Shown: in pieces, positions 51,673 to 64,000 of the stretch
Position numbering within the stretch: the first letter of the stretch is position 1
Layout of the letters: every line of letters begins with the position of its first letter
The notes under the pieces: model-generated
Seen by the model: only the letters and a program-made list of their open reading frames with translations
Told to the model about the DNA's origin: nothing
Databases searched by the model: none
Translations under genes and position numbers: made by a program
Source: Platynereis dumerilii
Lineage: Eukaryota; Annelida; Polychaeta; Phyllodocida; Nereididae
DNA length: 64,000 nt
Reading direction: 5' to 3'
Assembly: GCA_026936325.1 (NCBI GenBank)
Contig: JAPTHN010000003.1
Span: 79,473,006 to 79,537,005 of the forward strand

Positions 51673-52604
51673 TAGTTGCGAGGCATGAAGTGAGTGTGAA
51701 ACAACATCGGTGTACACTTTCAACTGATAACAAATAATCCCACAACAATCATGGCAATGTTTGATCTCAGCAATCATAATGTTACACTCCTGTACCAAAA
51801 TGAAACAATGGACTACAGCATTTTCGGTTCGCCAGGTTAGCTCCTTGACAATTGTATAGACAAGTAATAAACATGAAGCATTCTAAATATTTAAACATTA
51901 ACACTGCCATCTTAGAAGTATGAAGAGCTGAATAATATAATGCATCCTAGGGTCCCAATTAACCCAGTAGAAGCACTAATTGGAAGGTCTGTATGTTGTG
52001 TTAATGCTGGGTTTTTGCTTCTCTGTGTAGCTCAGATTCCAAAAATTCGTAATTGCATAGTCAGACAGAATTCTTGTCGTTTCCCGCAATATATAGTCCA
52101 AAAAAATACCCTGTTGTCAGCGAAGCAATAAATGAGCAGCTTCAGAGATGTAAAACAACTCAACAAATAGTAGAAGCAGAATATTTGCAGATATAACATT
52201 ATAAGTTCCAGCTGGCATGCTTTGTCTTACTTTGCCATGGATACTACCCGTTCCTAGTCACGTCAAGTACATAAGCACAAAATCCATAAGATTAGGATAC
52301 TTAATTTATAAGTGCAATCAAATGTTCTATATCTGTTGCTTATAAGCAGTAATAAAACTGGTTACAGGATATAAGGCAAGTACACTTGTGTGAGACTTTC
52401 TTAACATCTCGAGAGTGGGTAGGTTGAAAAAAGGTTGTTTTGAAATTTAAAATATCAATGCTGTTGGTAAAGTTGGCAATCATGGCAATCATGGCAATCA
52501 AAACAGAAGAAATTGTGTGCAAAGAAAATTTTTGAGTCACAATGTGTGTTATCTGATTGACTTTTCTCACAAATGACCTTTGTCTAATTATGTAACACAC
52601 AAAC

Positions 52605-52675
52605 CTGATGAAGAGCAGTGAGGCCATCCTCATTTGTGACGTCAGGGGAAACTCCTTCTTTCAACAGAAGGCGAA
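52605..52675 (-). CDS. PPP1R16: Copy 2, exon a: first ankyrin repeat
   Basis: Acceptor ttgcag and donor gtttgt flank 71 bp. It encodes (V)RLLLKEGVSPDVTNEDGL followed by TALHQ, the start of the first ankyrin repeat, where vertebrate TIMAP has SPDLCNEDGLTALHQ. The first codon is split, so an upstream exon ending in G must supply the rest of the Val codon. One synonymous difference from copy 1. Confidence 0.92.
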
Positions 52676-53157
52676 CTGCAATGGAAAAAAAAAACTCAAT
52701 TATAAACCAACAAAACAACATCAACAAAACAATAGGTTCCAGATTTATTTCACAAACATAGTTATCTGTAGAGACTCGTTTCATTTCATATTGTTTCAGT
52801 AAATGTCCGAACCATGTTGCCAAATGGAAACATCGCATCACAATGAATTTCAATGTTTCCATGGAAAGAGAGAGATGGTTGTTTTCATGAGTTTAATGTT
52901 CAGACAGTAACTCTCTCTGATCATAGAAAACTACATATCATTACAACAAGCCTCCAAGATGGATTTGGTTTTAGGCCAAATCTATTCTCGACATTATATC
53001 AGATTTTGCTTCCACGGCCTACAACAATGCACAAGTGTACAAGATCATGACATGCAAATACTCATCATATTTCTTTTCAAAAGTTTGTAAAATATTATGT
53101 TCCCTTATCAGACTTTTCTTTCAAATCTTCTTATGATCATGTCCAAGGGTAGACTAC

Positions 53158-54340
53158 TCATAAAACAAGAACCCAGGGGTTCAAAATGGAGGTGGTTGGT
53201 AATCATTAATAGACTGTGATAAATTTCAGATTTTAGAAATAACCCATTTTCAAGCCTCAAAATAGCCTTGTGGTATATATTTGATATGGAAAAATGAATA
53301 CATTCTACTAAAGAACTTGGAAAGAGCATTGAAATAATTTATGGAAATGTGTGCGATTAGCCCGGTAGCTCAACCTCCTTTTTGTGGAAGGAGCTGCACG
53401 TTTGTTTTGGTGACTATCGTATGATAATGAGATGAGAAGACTGGGAATATTAGACACATACTCCATTCACTAATAGAATTATTTAGTCTCTGTATTGAGC
53501 ACTGGATACAACAGTTACTGACATCCACCAAAATCCCATGGGCTCTGAAAAACTGAGTCCCAACACAAAATTTGTGTTAAAGTATATTCGAGAAAATATC
53601 AGAAATCCTAAATTTTTTCAGATTTTAAGTTTTTATGAAAATTTCATAGATTGGCCCTCCAAATGAGTTAAGGAGTTATAATTTCGACATCTAAAGAGTT
53701 ATAATTTAGATATCTAAATGCAAAATTTCGGAGGTCTATCTCCAAAATTGATGGAATCATAGAGCATTGAAATTTATATTTTTTTTTGCTGAATTTCCTG
53801 TTATCAATTTTTGTAAGGGTATTTAGACCCCCAAAAGGCACATTGAGGGTATTTAACATATAATATGGCAGATTTTCCATGTCCATAGGTGTAACCCTTT
53901 CTGACTTATGATCCGGAAACTAAAAAAAATTTTTTTTTAATTTCCAATATTTTATAAAAAAATTTAGCTATTGCTTAAATATGAACACCAAAGGCTCATA
54001 TATGCTATAAAACCCATTCATGTGCCAAATATCATATATACAAGTGCAATAGTTTAGGCACAGTAGCCAATACACAATGTGTGATGCCGCCCATAGTGGG
54101 TCCAAGCACGATTGAAACGAAGTCACGTCCAAAATACAACATGCAGGCTATTCATTCCTATGCCAGATGCTTGCTCTATAATCAAGTTAGTGTGCTTGTT
54201 TGACTCCAGACATCTCCAAACAAAATGGCCAAGTTAGGGCCCAAAAGACATTTGAACATGCTCAAATTTCAAATTTCCCGCCAAAACTTCCACTCTGTCA
54301 TTGTGACTGCATAAATGGAGATGTGTACACACCTCCATTA
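53158..54340. mobile_element. Unclassified 1.2-kb insertion found only in copy 2
   Basis: Copy 1 joins directly across this site at about 15,117 (actcgtaacaaaatcac). The block begins near 'aacaagaacccaggggttca' and ends near 'acacctccatta'. I found no inverted ends, target duplication or coding sequence. It is long enough to be a transposon but its class is unknown. Confidence 0.6.
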
Positions 54341-57300
54341 AAAATCACACAATATTCACGAACTAACGACTAAATTTTTATATTGATTAGAAATTCCTCA
54401 CTTCCCAAGTAACAAGAACATCTCTTTTTTAATAAATTTCTTTCCAAAATCATTCACAAACTGTGTAACATTTCCAGAACAGATTCTAGTAAAAAGATAC
54501 CCCTGAGCAACAAAAAGAAAGAAGAATTTCAACAACTCAAATTATCGTCGTCACCCTCGAGGTATTGTCAAATTCTCCCAAAAGTAACTCAGCAGAACTT
54601 TTGGAAGGCAATTTGTTATTATGGTGAATTGTCCACCTGCCTGTTTCACACAGGGATGAAATGACTGAAGGCTAATCTCTGACAAAGGCTTGGTAGGAAG
54701 TAACAGTTAGCTAGTCCCAGAAGAATGTTTTGCTGCCAGACCTCTACTCATACCTACATGTAGTCTATAATTTGATTAAGCTTCAATGCTGTTTAGTTCA
54801 ATAATTCTTGTAATAGGTGCGATTGCAAGCTAACAAATTTTATGTATTAATGCCCCAATTTTGAGATCCAGGCAAATATCCCATAAACCAAGTAACTCAG
54901 TTTTTCAAACACATTCATCAAATGTCAATAATTACAAATGAATTACCAGATAAAATAAACAATTCAATGTTCAACCATTAAACTCAAATCAGTTCCCAAT
55001 TCCTGGGGCAAAGAGGTGAGGGATGTCAGATCAGATGCTGTTGCAGCAGTTTTTAAAGCCATCAATTCCAGATTCCTTTCCAATAGCTTCAAACAAATTC
55101 CTCTCACACAAAAGCTGAACAAAGAGCTTTGAGTCTTAACCCTGATAGATTTCAGGAGATTTGGGGCTGATACCTGGTATAACACCAAAGGGAACTCTGT
55201 TAAGTGGTGGAATAGCATAATGGGGTATAAATAAAACCAAATGGTTGTATGGTGGTATTTTGAGATGTACTCCCATTCGTGAAGATATCCTGAGTCATCT
55301 GTACCGATTCTGTCACACTCATGGGTACAGAGGACTCAGGATATCTTCAACTAGTAGAGTACATCTCAAAATCCACCAAACCCATAAAATTTGGTCTTAT
55401 AATAGTTCTTAGTGTAATAACTCCTTTGTAATAACAAAAGTCTATTTTGTTCTTGAACACAACTGAAAAAACAACTTTATGTTGCCATTTTTTTCTTCTC
55501 CGGAGACATTATCTCTTCAACATTTTACTCTATTTAAAATATTTTGTTAACGCAGTCAGTACGTTGTAATGTAATTAATTCTAATTACCGTTTAAAAGAC
55601 ACAAAAAGCCTCATTGCTGCAACCCTATGACCATCAGTGAAGCTGATGATAACCAAACATCAATCATTTTCTTCTAATAACGAATCATTAATGTATTTCT
55701 GATCATGAACTTTGGTGTTTGAAAGTGAGAATAGGGCAGCATATCTCTAACACCTTATGTCCCAAACATATCTCACATCTCACAGTTTGTAACTGTTTAT
55801 TTTCAAGCACAGCATATCTATTATAAACGTCTTTCACATCGAAGTCCCACTAATGTTTTGTGTCACAGTTTCAGATAGATTTAGTGAGAAGATGAGTGTT
55901 GTGTTTGAAAGTCAATAGATATGACTAGGTGAAATATCATCTCCCAGTACTTTTTCCATTACATTATAAGTTCTTTAGTAAGTTTATACAACTATTTTAT
56001 CATCATTTATCCATAGCTGATAAAACCCTCTCTTCTCTCATCCTTGGGGCGTAGGCCTACTCCTGATGCAGACCTTTTACAATACTTTCATATTCTTTCG
56101 ATGAAACATTAAACTAAAGCTACGTGTAAAACAATGCACCAAGTCCCCAATCTGGGAAAATGAGTTATCAGTACTGGTCAAACAGGACTTAAAACTTACA
56201 GATTTCTTGTGATGACTTTATATTCCTAACAACATTTTAAAAAATCCGGAAAGTAAAGATAACCAACAAAAAAAGGTACGCAACTACACATCCTCTTAAA
56301 CGTAAATTTGTGTCAGTAAGTCCTAGAAGCAGCTGCATGGAAGTCCATGCTTAGTAGAACAGGAGACATTGTCGAAGAAAAAATAATGGCACTGAGATAC
56401 TAAGCTCTAAAGACAACAAGATTGTCAAGAACCTACTGACCTCTGGAGGGCCAAAAAACAAAGGCGGCAGAAAAAAAAGAGACAAAGAGAGAAAGAGAGA
56501 AAGAAAGGATAACAAAGACAGGGAATATCGCTCAGGAAAAAGCTGCAAGATTACAGTATAAGCAATTCTGCCCAATGTGTTTGGTCAACATAAGTTTGGG
56601 TGAGAAGATGATGGTGTGAAAAATGAAGAAAACCAGAACCGCAAGCAGTTTAAACGCTCGTCTGTTGATGTGAAATCTATCAATGTGTGCCAGATTATGA
56701 CCCACAGGCCAATACCTGTAGCTAATTTCATAACCCTAAGCAATATATTAAGGTTACGATGGGCAGTTCAAGAATGAAGAAAGATGGCAGCCAAAATGAC
56801 CACAATCTTGGATTTATTGACATTTTCCTGATCCATGCCCACAGACCAATAACCATAACTGTACCTAATTTCATAACTCGAAGCGAAATATCAAGGTCAC
56901 AATAGGCAGTTCAAGGATGTAAGCCATTTTGAAGTGGCCTTTTTTCTTGGGTCGATCGGAGAAAGATAAAGTTAAAAGCTGTAATTTCAATATTTTTAAG
57001 TGGGCAGAAAATCTGTTGGGTTGGTCGAACCAAGAAACTAAAAATTAAACGTGTCTGGCCTTAACATTGCAAAAGAAGAGTGAATTGCCCAACATGTGCA
57101 AAGTGTGGATTAAGAATCAAATGTGAATGTACCTTGGACTAGTATCATCAAATAATTTACTTTCACATAATAATTCTCAATATTTACCCATAGCCAAATA
57201 CGGATTTCAACTTGATAAAACATAAATTCTGTTCTGCCTTTGGATATACATCAGAAGGAATGGGACAGCACATCACCATGCCCATAATATGTACACAGTA

Positions 57301-60300
57301 ATTGGCTGTTTAACTATGGTAATATAGCAGTTAAAAGGTGCATATTAGTCCCATTGAAAAGACATTTAGGCTAGGTGTTATCAGTTTTGTGACTTGCGAC
57401 ATTCTGCGAAGGCAGTTATAAATACCATGCAAGATTGCAATGTTAGAAATTATATGAAAGCTAACATTTGAATAATAATATTCGCAAGACACACAATGAG
57501 GTGTGTTATATATATGACAATTTTGCAATCATTAAATGCACAAAAAAGAAAATGTATAGTAATCATGATTGATTAATTTTTAGAATCTATACATGAAAGG
57601 TATAAATTAAATTTGATTTTCTACCTGATAATAGCAACACATGTGTTGTCCAATTAATGTTTCATGAATGAGAGAAATCCAATATGAAACTATTTAATTT
57701 GCATTTCATCAGCAAATCTTAATGTAACAGTTTGATTGAATAAGACATTTCACATTTTCTCTAGTGGCCCTGTCATTTCTCTGTGTTCTGCATGAAGAAT
57801 TTTGTCGTGGGGAGAGAACATGTACACACGTGGTAATAAAAAAATGCACACATCTAATTGTGTTCCTATGTGCTACAGTTGTCTTTTTACTGGCCACACT
57901 GGACTAGTTTGGAAAGTTGGCATGGGCCAATTCCTATGTTGGTCAGAGGACATTGCACTTTCACTGCTGAGCTTCATAAGTCAAGAAAAGAACAAACCAG
58001 CCCTTAACAAGATCACACTGTAACACACAACACAACAGGAACACACAAGAACTCATCAGGATGTCCTGACAGCATTGCATGTCAGCCCATGGACCTGTGT
58101 TATCGTAGTGACTGGAGCATTGCATATTCGTGAGAAGAAGAGATGAGGTATTTTCTACTTGCCCATCACATCACCACGCCACTTCTCACCTCATCCATAT
58201 ACTCTGACAATCTGACATGGCAAACTCAGTCGCAGTTTCAGAGGAACTGGGACTACATCTTGCTCATATATATCACATGAAGTGCAACAGACACAACATG
58301 ACAAGTACAGACATATCATCGTAGTAACAGTTTTAAAATTTTCTTCGATATGGTAACTAAAAACAACAATTCATAGAAACAACAGCTCTGGATATGTGTA
58401 ATTATACCATTGTCTGTTATAGCTTTGGTTTTCTACTTCTTGTTTAAGAACCATCATTCAACAATTAATTTCCTATTTCACCTCCCTCCCATTTCCCTGT
58501 CTGGTTTAAATACATGTATGTACGACCTCATCATTTATAAAAACAAACTGCAGTGAATTGCCTCAAAAAATCTTTATCACGAACTGGTAACAACTTAAGC
58601 AGAGGATGCTCATTAATAACAATCATGTAGCAGTTAACTAATGTCACTTAATTGGTTAGAGTTGTTAGTTTATCAACATATTCAAAGCGAAATGAATGAG
58701 GCGATTAGAAGGATCAAGGTCGTGAAGATAACTGAACCTCCAAACTAGCTATAAGATGATGTGATGCACTGTGGCTTACTCTATTCCTGTTTCTTAAATT
58801 GTTAAAAGGTTGTTACTAACCATTTAATGACCTTCAAATATCTTTATCAATCAGTTATGTGTAATGGCATGAGAAAGAGGAATGAATATGTTATCGCATC
58901 ATACTTTTTATTGAGGTATGGCAGTTTGAAGACACATTATTTCAAAGTGTTATAACAGCACTTCTGCAGAGATTGGACAGTTGATGTCAAGGTATAATGA
59001 TTGAAATACTACACCCATCCATCTTTAATTTGTACAAAAGACAACGATGCATATTCGCCATACATATATGGAATGATATCAGAAACAATACTAAGCCTGA
59101 GAGCAATGCAAGATATATGAGACTCCTGGAATCAACAAACATCTTTTGCACCAGGGAGCAACCACAAATATCTACTTTATTTGGCATAATTTTGTTATGT
59201 GACAAGTAAATTACTTCAAATGAGAAATTTCCAATTATCAAGGGGAATCAACATGTGAGTGGAACAAAACCACATTCAGAAAAAGATTGGAAAATGAAAA
59301 TTACAATTAAAAATCCTTATTGAGAAATAAATGAGATCCGAAAAAATTAACAACCAGGAAATGCATTCGGAATTCACAAAAAACTGAAATAAACAAAAAG
59401 GTGGAATGAGACTGAAATCAAGATATCAATGCTTTGATACTTCTACACCTATCAATAGATTCAGTCCATCATGCTATGTATGTGTTCAATGTGTATTTAT
59501 AAGGCAAGTATGGGAGAACAGTGTCTAGTTCATTTATCGAATAAGAAAGAGGAGTCCATACACATTTATAAGCAGTGTGATACATGACCGATGTTTTGAA
59601 TTATTAAATTTGATTCTGATGTTGCTGAATAAAAAATTGTATCTACGAAAAACCACTTGCCAACCCAACTGCATTCCTGTCACCTTGAAGTCTCTACCAA
59701 CTTCCCTTACCCACCCACACACCTATTTTTCCAACAAAGTTTTTGCAGTATCTGTTTCATTATTTCCCTGTCCCTTTGTATCAATGGAATTCATTCAATA
59801 ACTCATTTTCGTCAATAACAGAACTAATGAGAAAGTCAGTATGTTGTGAAACCAAATAAATTTGATTCTATTAATGAGGATTGGGTATGCCTTGACAACA
59901 AAGAAGAAAATAAGTTGATGCAATAGAAAATTTGTTAGGTTAATAAAAATTAGAATTGTCACACAGATTATGATATGCCTTCTCTCATCCCACAATGATT
60001 GAGCAACAACTTTCCCTCTAAAAATTCATTTTTGGAAAAGATCAAAAGATGAAATTCTAGTGATTTGATCAATGTTATCATCACTATTATGACCAAAAAT
60101 TGTATTGGCTCAAATAAGCAATATGGATTAACTTTCGTATAACATGCATTAAATACACTGTATCAGATTTAGTCAATTAAATTATCGATAAAATCATACT
60201 TCGGAACAAAACAATTGTCTCGATCATTGAACATTACAAATTCCAAATTTCCAACTGATCTCCAATAACTCCAGTTAATCTCTTTTCCACAGACAATCAC

Positions 60301-60867
60301 ATCATATGATCCTTTCATGATCCCACAACTTCCGTCAGTGGCAGAAGGACGTTAATTTGATGTAGAGCTTAACTACAGAACAAGGAATAATGGTGGGATT
60401 TTCTACTACTCAGATTGGGTTGGACAGGACTGACTTCAATCGATGGTGGATCAGGCCTTTATTGTGATTGTGGGAGAAGAAATAGCCTGTGGGAGAAGAA
60501 ATAGCCTGCGAAATAGTCTTCTTACAGTTGGCCAACTTGTATATATAAATGGTGGTTTGACAACGATGCAAACGACTGGAATAATAATCAAACACTTGCC
60601 ACAAGTTTTGATTGTGAACTCAAAACACTCATGACCACTGATGACAGGAGACAAAACCGATGCAAAGATCCAGATGCAACAACAGTTACTGGACCAGTAT
60701 TTGCAATTGCAAATAGTAATGCAACGTGATTGTTGAGGCTTTGTGTGGCATGCTGAAATCCTTCACAACTAATGGCAGAATATTGCCTGTTTCTTAGTAC
60801 TCTGTAGTCTATACTGAGCCAAAAGACAGATATGTAACTAATTTTGTTCTTGCGTATCCTTTGCCTT

Positions 60868-60950
60868 ATTGCTGTGCCCTCCTCCTGTCCGAATAAGCCA
60901 ACCAAAGAGCATAAATACAGGACATCAAGCCAAATCATCCTTCCATCTAT
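60868..60950 (+). mobile_element. 3' part of a SINE (copy 2 equivalent)
   Basis: Counterpart of 28,967-29,050 with a few substitutions. It keeps 'gcataaatacaggacat' and the catcctt-like end. Confidence 0.65.
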
Positions 60951-61222
60951 TGCACTTACACAAGCCTATTTGCAGCAAGCCGTGAAATATGATATTACTA
61001 CTCCGAAATATGCACATATGCCTTCACTGCAGAATTTCTATTTAAGGAAATAAGATATTTGGGTTTCATGTCACATTGCGAGAGCAGTATCATATTGCAG
61101 AGGAAATTGGTGTGACAAATTAGTATGTTTGCAGGTGGTGTTGACATTCTCAACATAGGCCCATAGTTTATACAGATACTGGGGAACATGTGAATTTATT
61201 TTAAAGAGCCACAGCAACCTAA

Positions 61223-64000
61223 CAGTTCCAATATGGAAGAAGTGTCAATAGTTAGGAGCAATCAAATTCACATCAAAAGGGATGTACCAGAGACTCAATT
61301 GCATCATAGCAATATAACGTGATGGTTATATCTGTTATATGGAGTCAAAATCAGTGATTATGCTGGAAAGAATACAAAAAGTATATTGGAGCAGAACATT
61401 CAAAAAGAAGCCCACCAGGCTAAAAAAAAGTCAGGCAAGACCAATCAAGATCACATTGTACCAGAGAGTGAGTTTGAGTTTTACGCCCCATCAGCGCCGG
61501 TGTGGGCTATTTAGAGGCAACACATTGTACCAACAAGCAAAGTCAAATCAATCATTTCATGCACACACTGCAATACTTTCCCAAGGCTTCATCTATCAAT
61601 CAATTAACCCTGAATGAATTGTCTTGAAAAACCAAATACAGTTAAGCAACTTCACAAAAAAATAATTAACTTTTAAAATCCTAAACAAGAATGGTGCAGG
61701 GGGAACAGTACACTTTGGTGAATATCATCTGGTCAAAACAACATTTGTGTTCTTTACTTAACTGATGATCAAGTCCATGCACTGGGGTCTCATCTATCAT
61801 TCTGTGTGACAGGAATTTGGTGCTGCAACAGGTTGGCAACTAGCAGAAATAACCTCATTTTCTGACTAAAAAGAATAGTGTTCTGTTGTTTTACCTTGAA
61901 ATGTTGTATTCAGAGCATCAAGCACTGAAGTTGCACTTGCTCATAAGAGTATTGTATTTTGCACAAAATAATTTTTGTGTGGTTGCCTTGACATTTAGAA
62001 AATCCTAAATGCCAAATTTAGTTTTTAATATTTTTCCATGTTTTTCTGACTGCTTTCAGTTCGTAGAAAGCCAAGAAGGAAACTTGTTTTCAAGAATCCA
62101 ATTTTGTGCAATTAGTTCCTTGTATTTCTGAAATAAAATGCTGTCTGTGTTCGGGACAACTCCCTTACGAATCAAAATACCAAATGTTGCCAATGTTGAA
62201 ATACTGGAATGTTAAAACCTTTACAGTTTGTACAACTATCGACAAAGCCAAAAGTTTGTGATTCAAAGCCAAAATTTTGTGATACAAAGCCCGTGCCTCT
62301 ATGATAACCAGACCAGAAAATCAAGATCATATGAACTGGTAATGTTAAGAAAGACCTTCGCTTAGATGTAATCATACCAACCTCATTAACACACACTCAG
62401 ATTTCATATTACATGTACCCATTTTAAACCAAATTAGAGAATTTGAATCTGTCCAACTCTCATCAACAAATATTCTAAAATTGGGCTAATATTGGCAATG
62501 TGTCCATTGAATGCACACAGTTACCTGAACTGTCCTCAGTTAGTCATAATTACCCTCTAAGGACTCATTTAAGGTGATTGTAAGGTCAAGGCTATTTCAG
62601 AATCCTGACAAAGCTTATTTGGGTATGATGCCTTCCATAATCATGTCAGCAAAGATTCTCTGGGTGAACATAATGAAGGTCAGTGAATCTGTACAAATAA
62701 CCAAGCAACTAACTGGCCCAAATGTGGCCATGCAAATGAACACTGATTACTTCATAACAGGGGCAGGGCACATGGAGAGTATCGGAGACCTATGGCAAGG
62801 GCAAAGTTTAGCAACAAAATTTTGTGTCTCGACTGTAACAACTTCATGCTTTGGCATCAAGGCCTACATATTTTATGTTTTGACGAATGAACTTGAGATT
62901 TTAGGTGAAATGTCAACATGAACCACTGCTGTGGTTTTTTGAAAATTTTCCTAACAGTCAAATAACCAGTTGCGTAGCTACAGGGGGGGGCAGGGGGGGG
63001 GCAGGGGGGCAGTGGCCCCCCCCTGGCTCCATCCTGATCAGGAAAGAAATTATTACATTGTCATCAAACGTTGCATTTTGCCGATGGCGCACCTCTGCCG
63101 CGACAGCGATAATAGCTCCCCCGACAAAAATGTTCCATTTCTATAGCTGACTTGAATATTTTGCCCCCCCTGGAAAATTTCCTAGCTACACCACTGCAAA
63201 TAACCCACTTCCCTATGATGGTTAATTTATTTGTAAACCAGTACAATTTCCCAAATACATGACACTATAGTATAGTATCCAATATCAAAATAAAAATAAA
63301 ATTCTTTTTGCGTTCAATTCGTATCTCTTTCAAAGAAAATCGTGACTATTTCAGATGTATTGTCATACATCTTTTAAAAATACTGAAGTAATATCAAAAT
63401 GTCAGATTTTCTTCTCTTTATCAAAATTTAATGCCCCTTTATTTCCTCTTGTGTATTCCTTTTTCAAAACAAGAAGACGAAAACTACATCCAAAGATAGA
63501 TACAGTAGATTGATGGACAGATAGATTGAATAGACAAGCCTTTGCTTCACATATATATACACAAGGAGTCAATACATGTGGCTATACAAATGCAATGTTT
63601 GGCTGACATTGTTTTCCTTTTTTCTCAGGAATCGGTAGAAAGGCCTATTTGCTTCAAAAGAGAAGACATGGCTGTTTTCATTCAGTAAATAACTACTTTT
63701 TCACATAGTACATGCTGATTTGATAATAGTCTTGGCCTCAAATTTACAAATTTGCCAAGTTCACTGCCAAAAGAAAGTTGTATGCTTTGTCCGACCGTCA
63801 ACGTGGCATGTGGGAAACCCCCTTGAAAATATGGAGGGGTTGATTTTTTGAAAGAGAGCTTTTTTAACAAGATGTCTTGTAAAACATATGTACAACATGA
63901 AGATGTGAACTTGTAGCTGTCTTTGAACATTGTAGGCCTATCTTGTTATATTACAATCTATTTTTGATGACATGGATAGGATAACAGTTGACACATCTGA
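61223..64000. other. Sequence beyond the duplication, probably 5' intron or flank of gene copy 2
   Basis: No counterpart in copy 1. It contains a hAT MITE (62,967-63,196) and, near 61,465-61,520, a fragment with 'gagtttgagttttacgcc' that looks like a dispersed repeat. No exon with the expected KVxF motif was recognised on the minus strand. Confidence 0.6.
62959..63204. mobile_element. hAT-type MITE with perfect 8-bp target duplication
   Basis: The 230-bp element (62,967-63,196) has ends cagttgcgtagctacagg and cctagctacaccactg and is flanked by caaataac on both sides (62,959-62,966 and 63,197-63,204). It contains poly-G and poly-C runs like the other hAT-type MITEs here. Non-coding. Confidence 0.85.

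Larger units (their letters stand above)
52676..61222 (-). other. Copy 2 region upstream of exon a (duplicated part)
   Basis: About 8.5 kb aligned with 14,640-31,060 of copy 1. It holds an unclassified insertion (53,158-54,340) and copy-specific sequence at about 56,633-56,940 and 59,430-59,660. It also has a 19-bp tandem pair 'tgggagaagaaatagcctg' at about 60,470-60,508. No N-terminal exon was recognised. Confidence 0.65.

Noticed and set aside
57181-57260. Candidate minus-strand exon upstream of exon a
   Set aside because: A short open stretch before a gt occurs in both copies, but it has no KVxF motif and does not match the family's N-terminus.

Overview
The window is eukaryotic, most likely from a marine invertebrate animal. 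Genes are split by GT-AG introns, the DNA is AT-rich, and the introns are full of CR1/L2-like LINE, SINE, hAT and Tc1/mariner-type miniature elements. Frequent 'taggccta' words hint weakly at an echinoderm or hemichordate, but I cannot name the species. Only one kind of host gene is visible: a PPP1R16-family gene (TIMAP/MYPT3/MYPT-75D type, a prenylated ankyrin-repeat targeting subunit of protein phosphatase 1). It lies on the minus strand and is present twice in tandem.

Layout. Positions 1 to about 31,060 (copy 1) align end to end with about 38,568 to 61,222 (copy 2), in both exons and introns. Copy 2 shows nine coding exons between 52,675 and 35,701, ending in a stop after the CaaX box CVIL. 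Copy 1 shows the seven matching upstream exons between 14,639 and 1,715; its last two exons must lie left of position 1. The N-terminal exon, which should carry the start codon and the PP1-binding KVxF motif, was not found for either copy. The seven shared exons (763 bp) have identical lengths and splice phases and differ at 22 sites by my count, 21 of them synonymous. Both sequences have therefore been under strong purifying selection, either as functional paralogues or as two alleles placed in tandem by the assembly. Positions 31,061-35,700 lie between the copies and hold a SINE, a hAT MITE and a small foldback element.

The two copies date each other's insertions, because an element in one is usually an empty site in the other. 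Copy 1 alone has a 5'-truncated LINE (3,491-4,728), a foldback element with a hammerhead-like core (5,040-5,541), a hAT MITE (12,125-12,353), two TA-flanked inverted-repeat elements (18,581-19,777 and 21,125-25,909) and a GATA-rich block (29,060-30,796). Copy 2 alone has three TA-flanked palindromic elements (46,252-47,137, 49,995-51,046, 51,188-51,670) and an unclassified 1.2-kb insertion.

The least ordinary element is the foldback family at 5,040-5,541 and 34,389-34,550. Both members end in the same terminal sequence, both have about 12-bp target duplications, and both carry a hammerhead-ribozyme-like motif, which suggests Penelope-like or retrozyme-like origin. The hairpin spacer of the first is a 46-bp inverted copy of intron sequence lying about 2 kb away.
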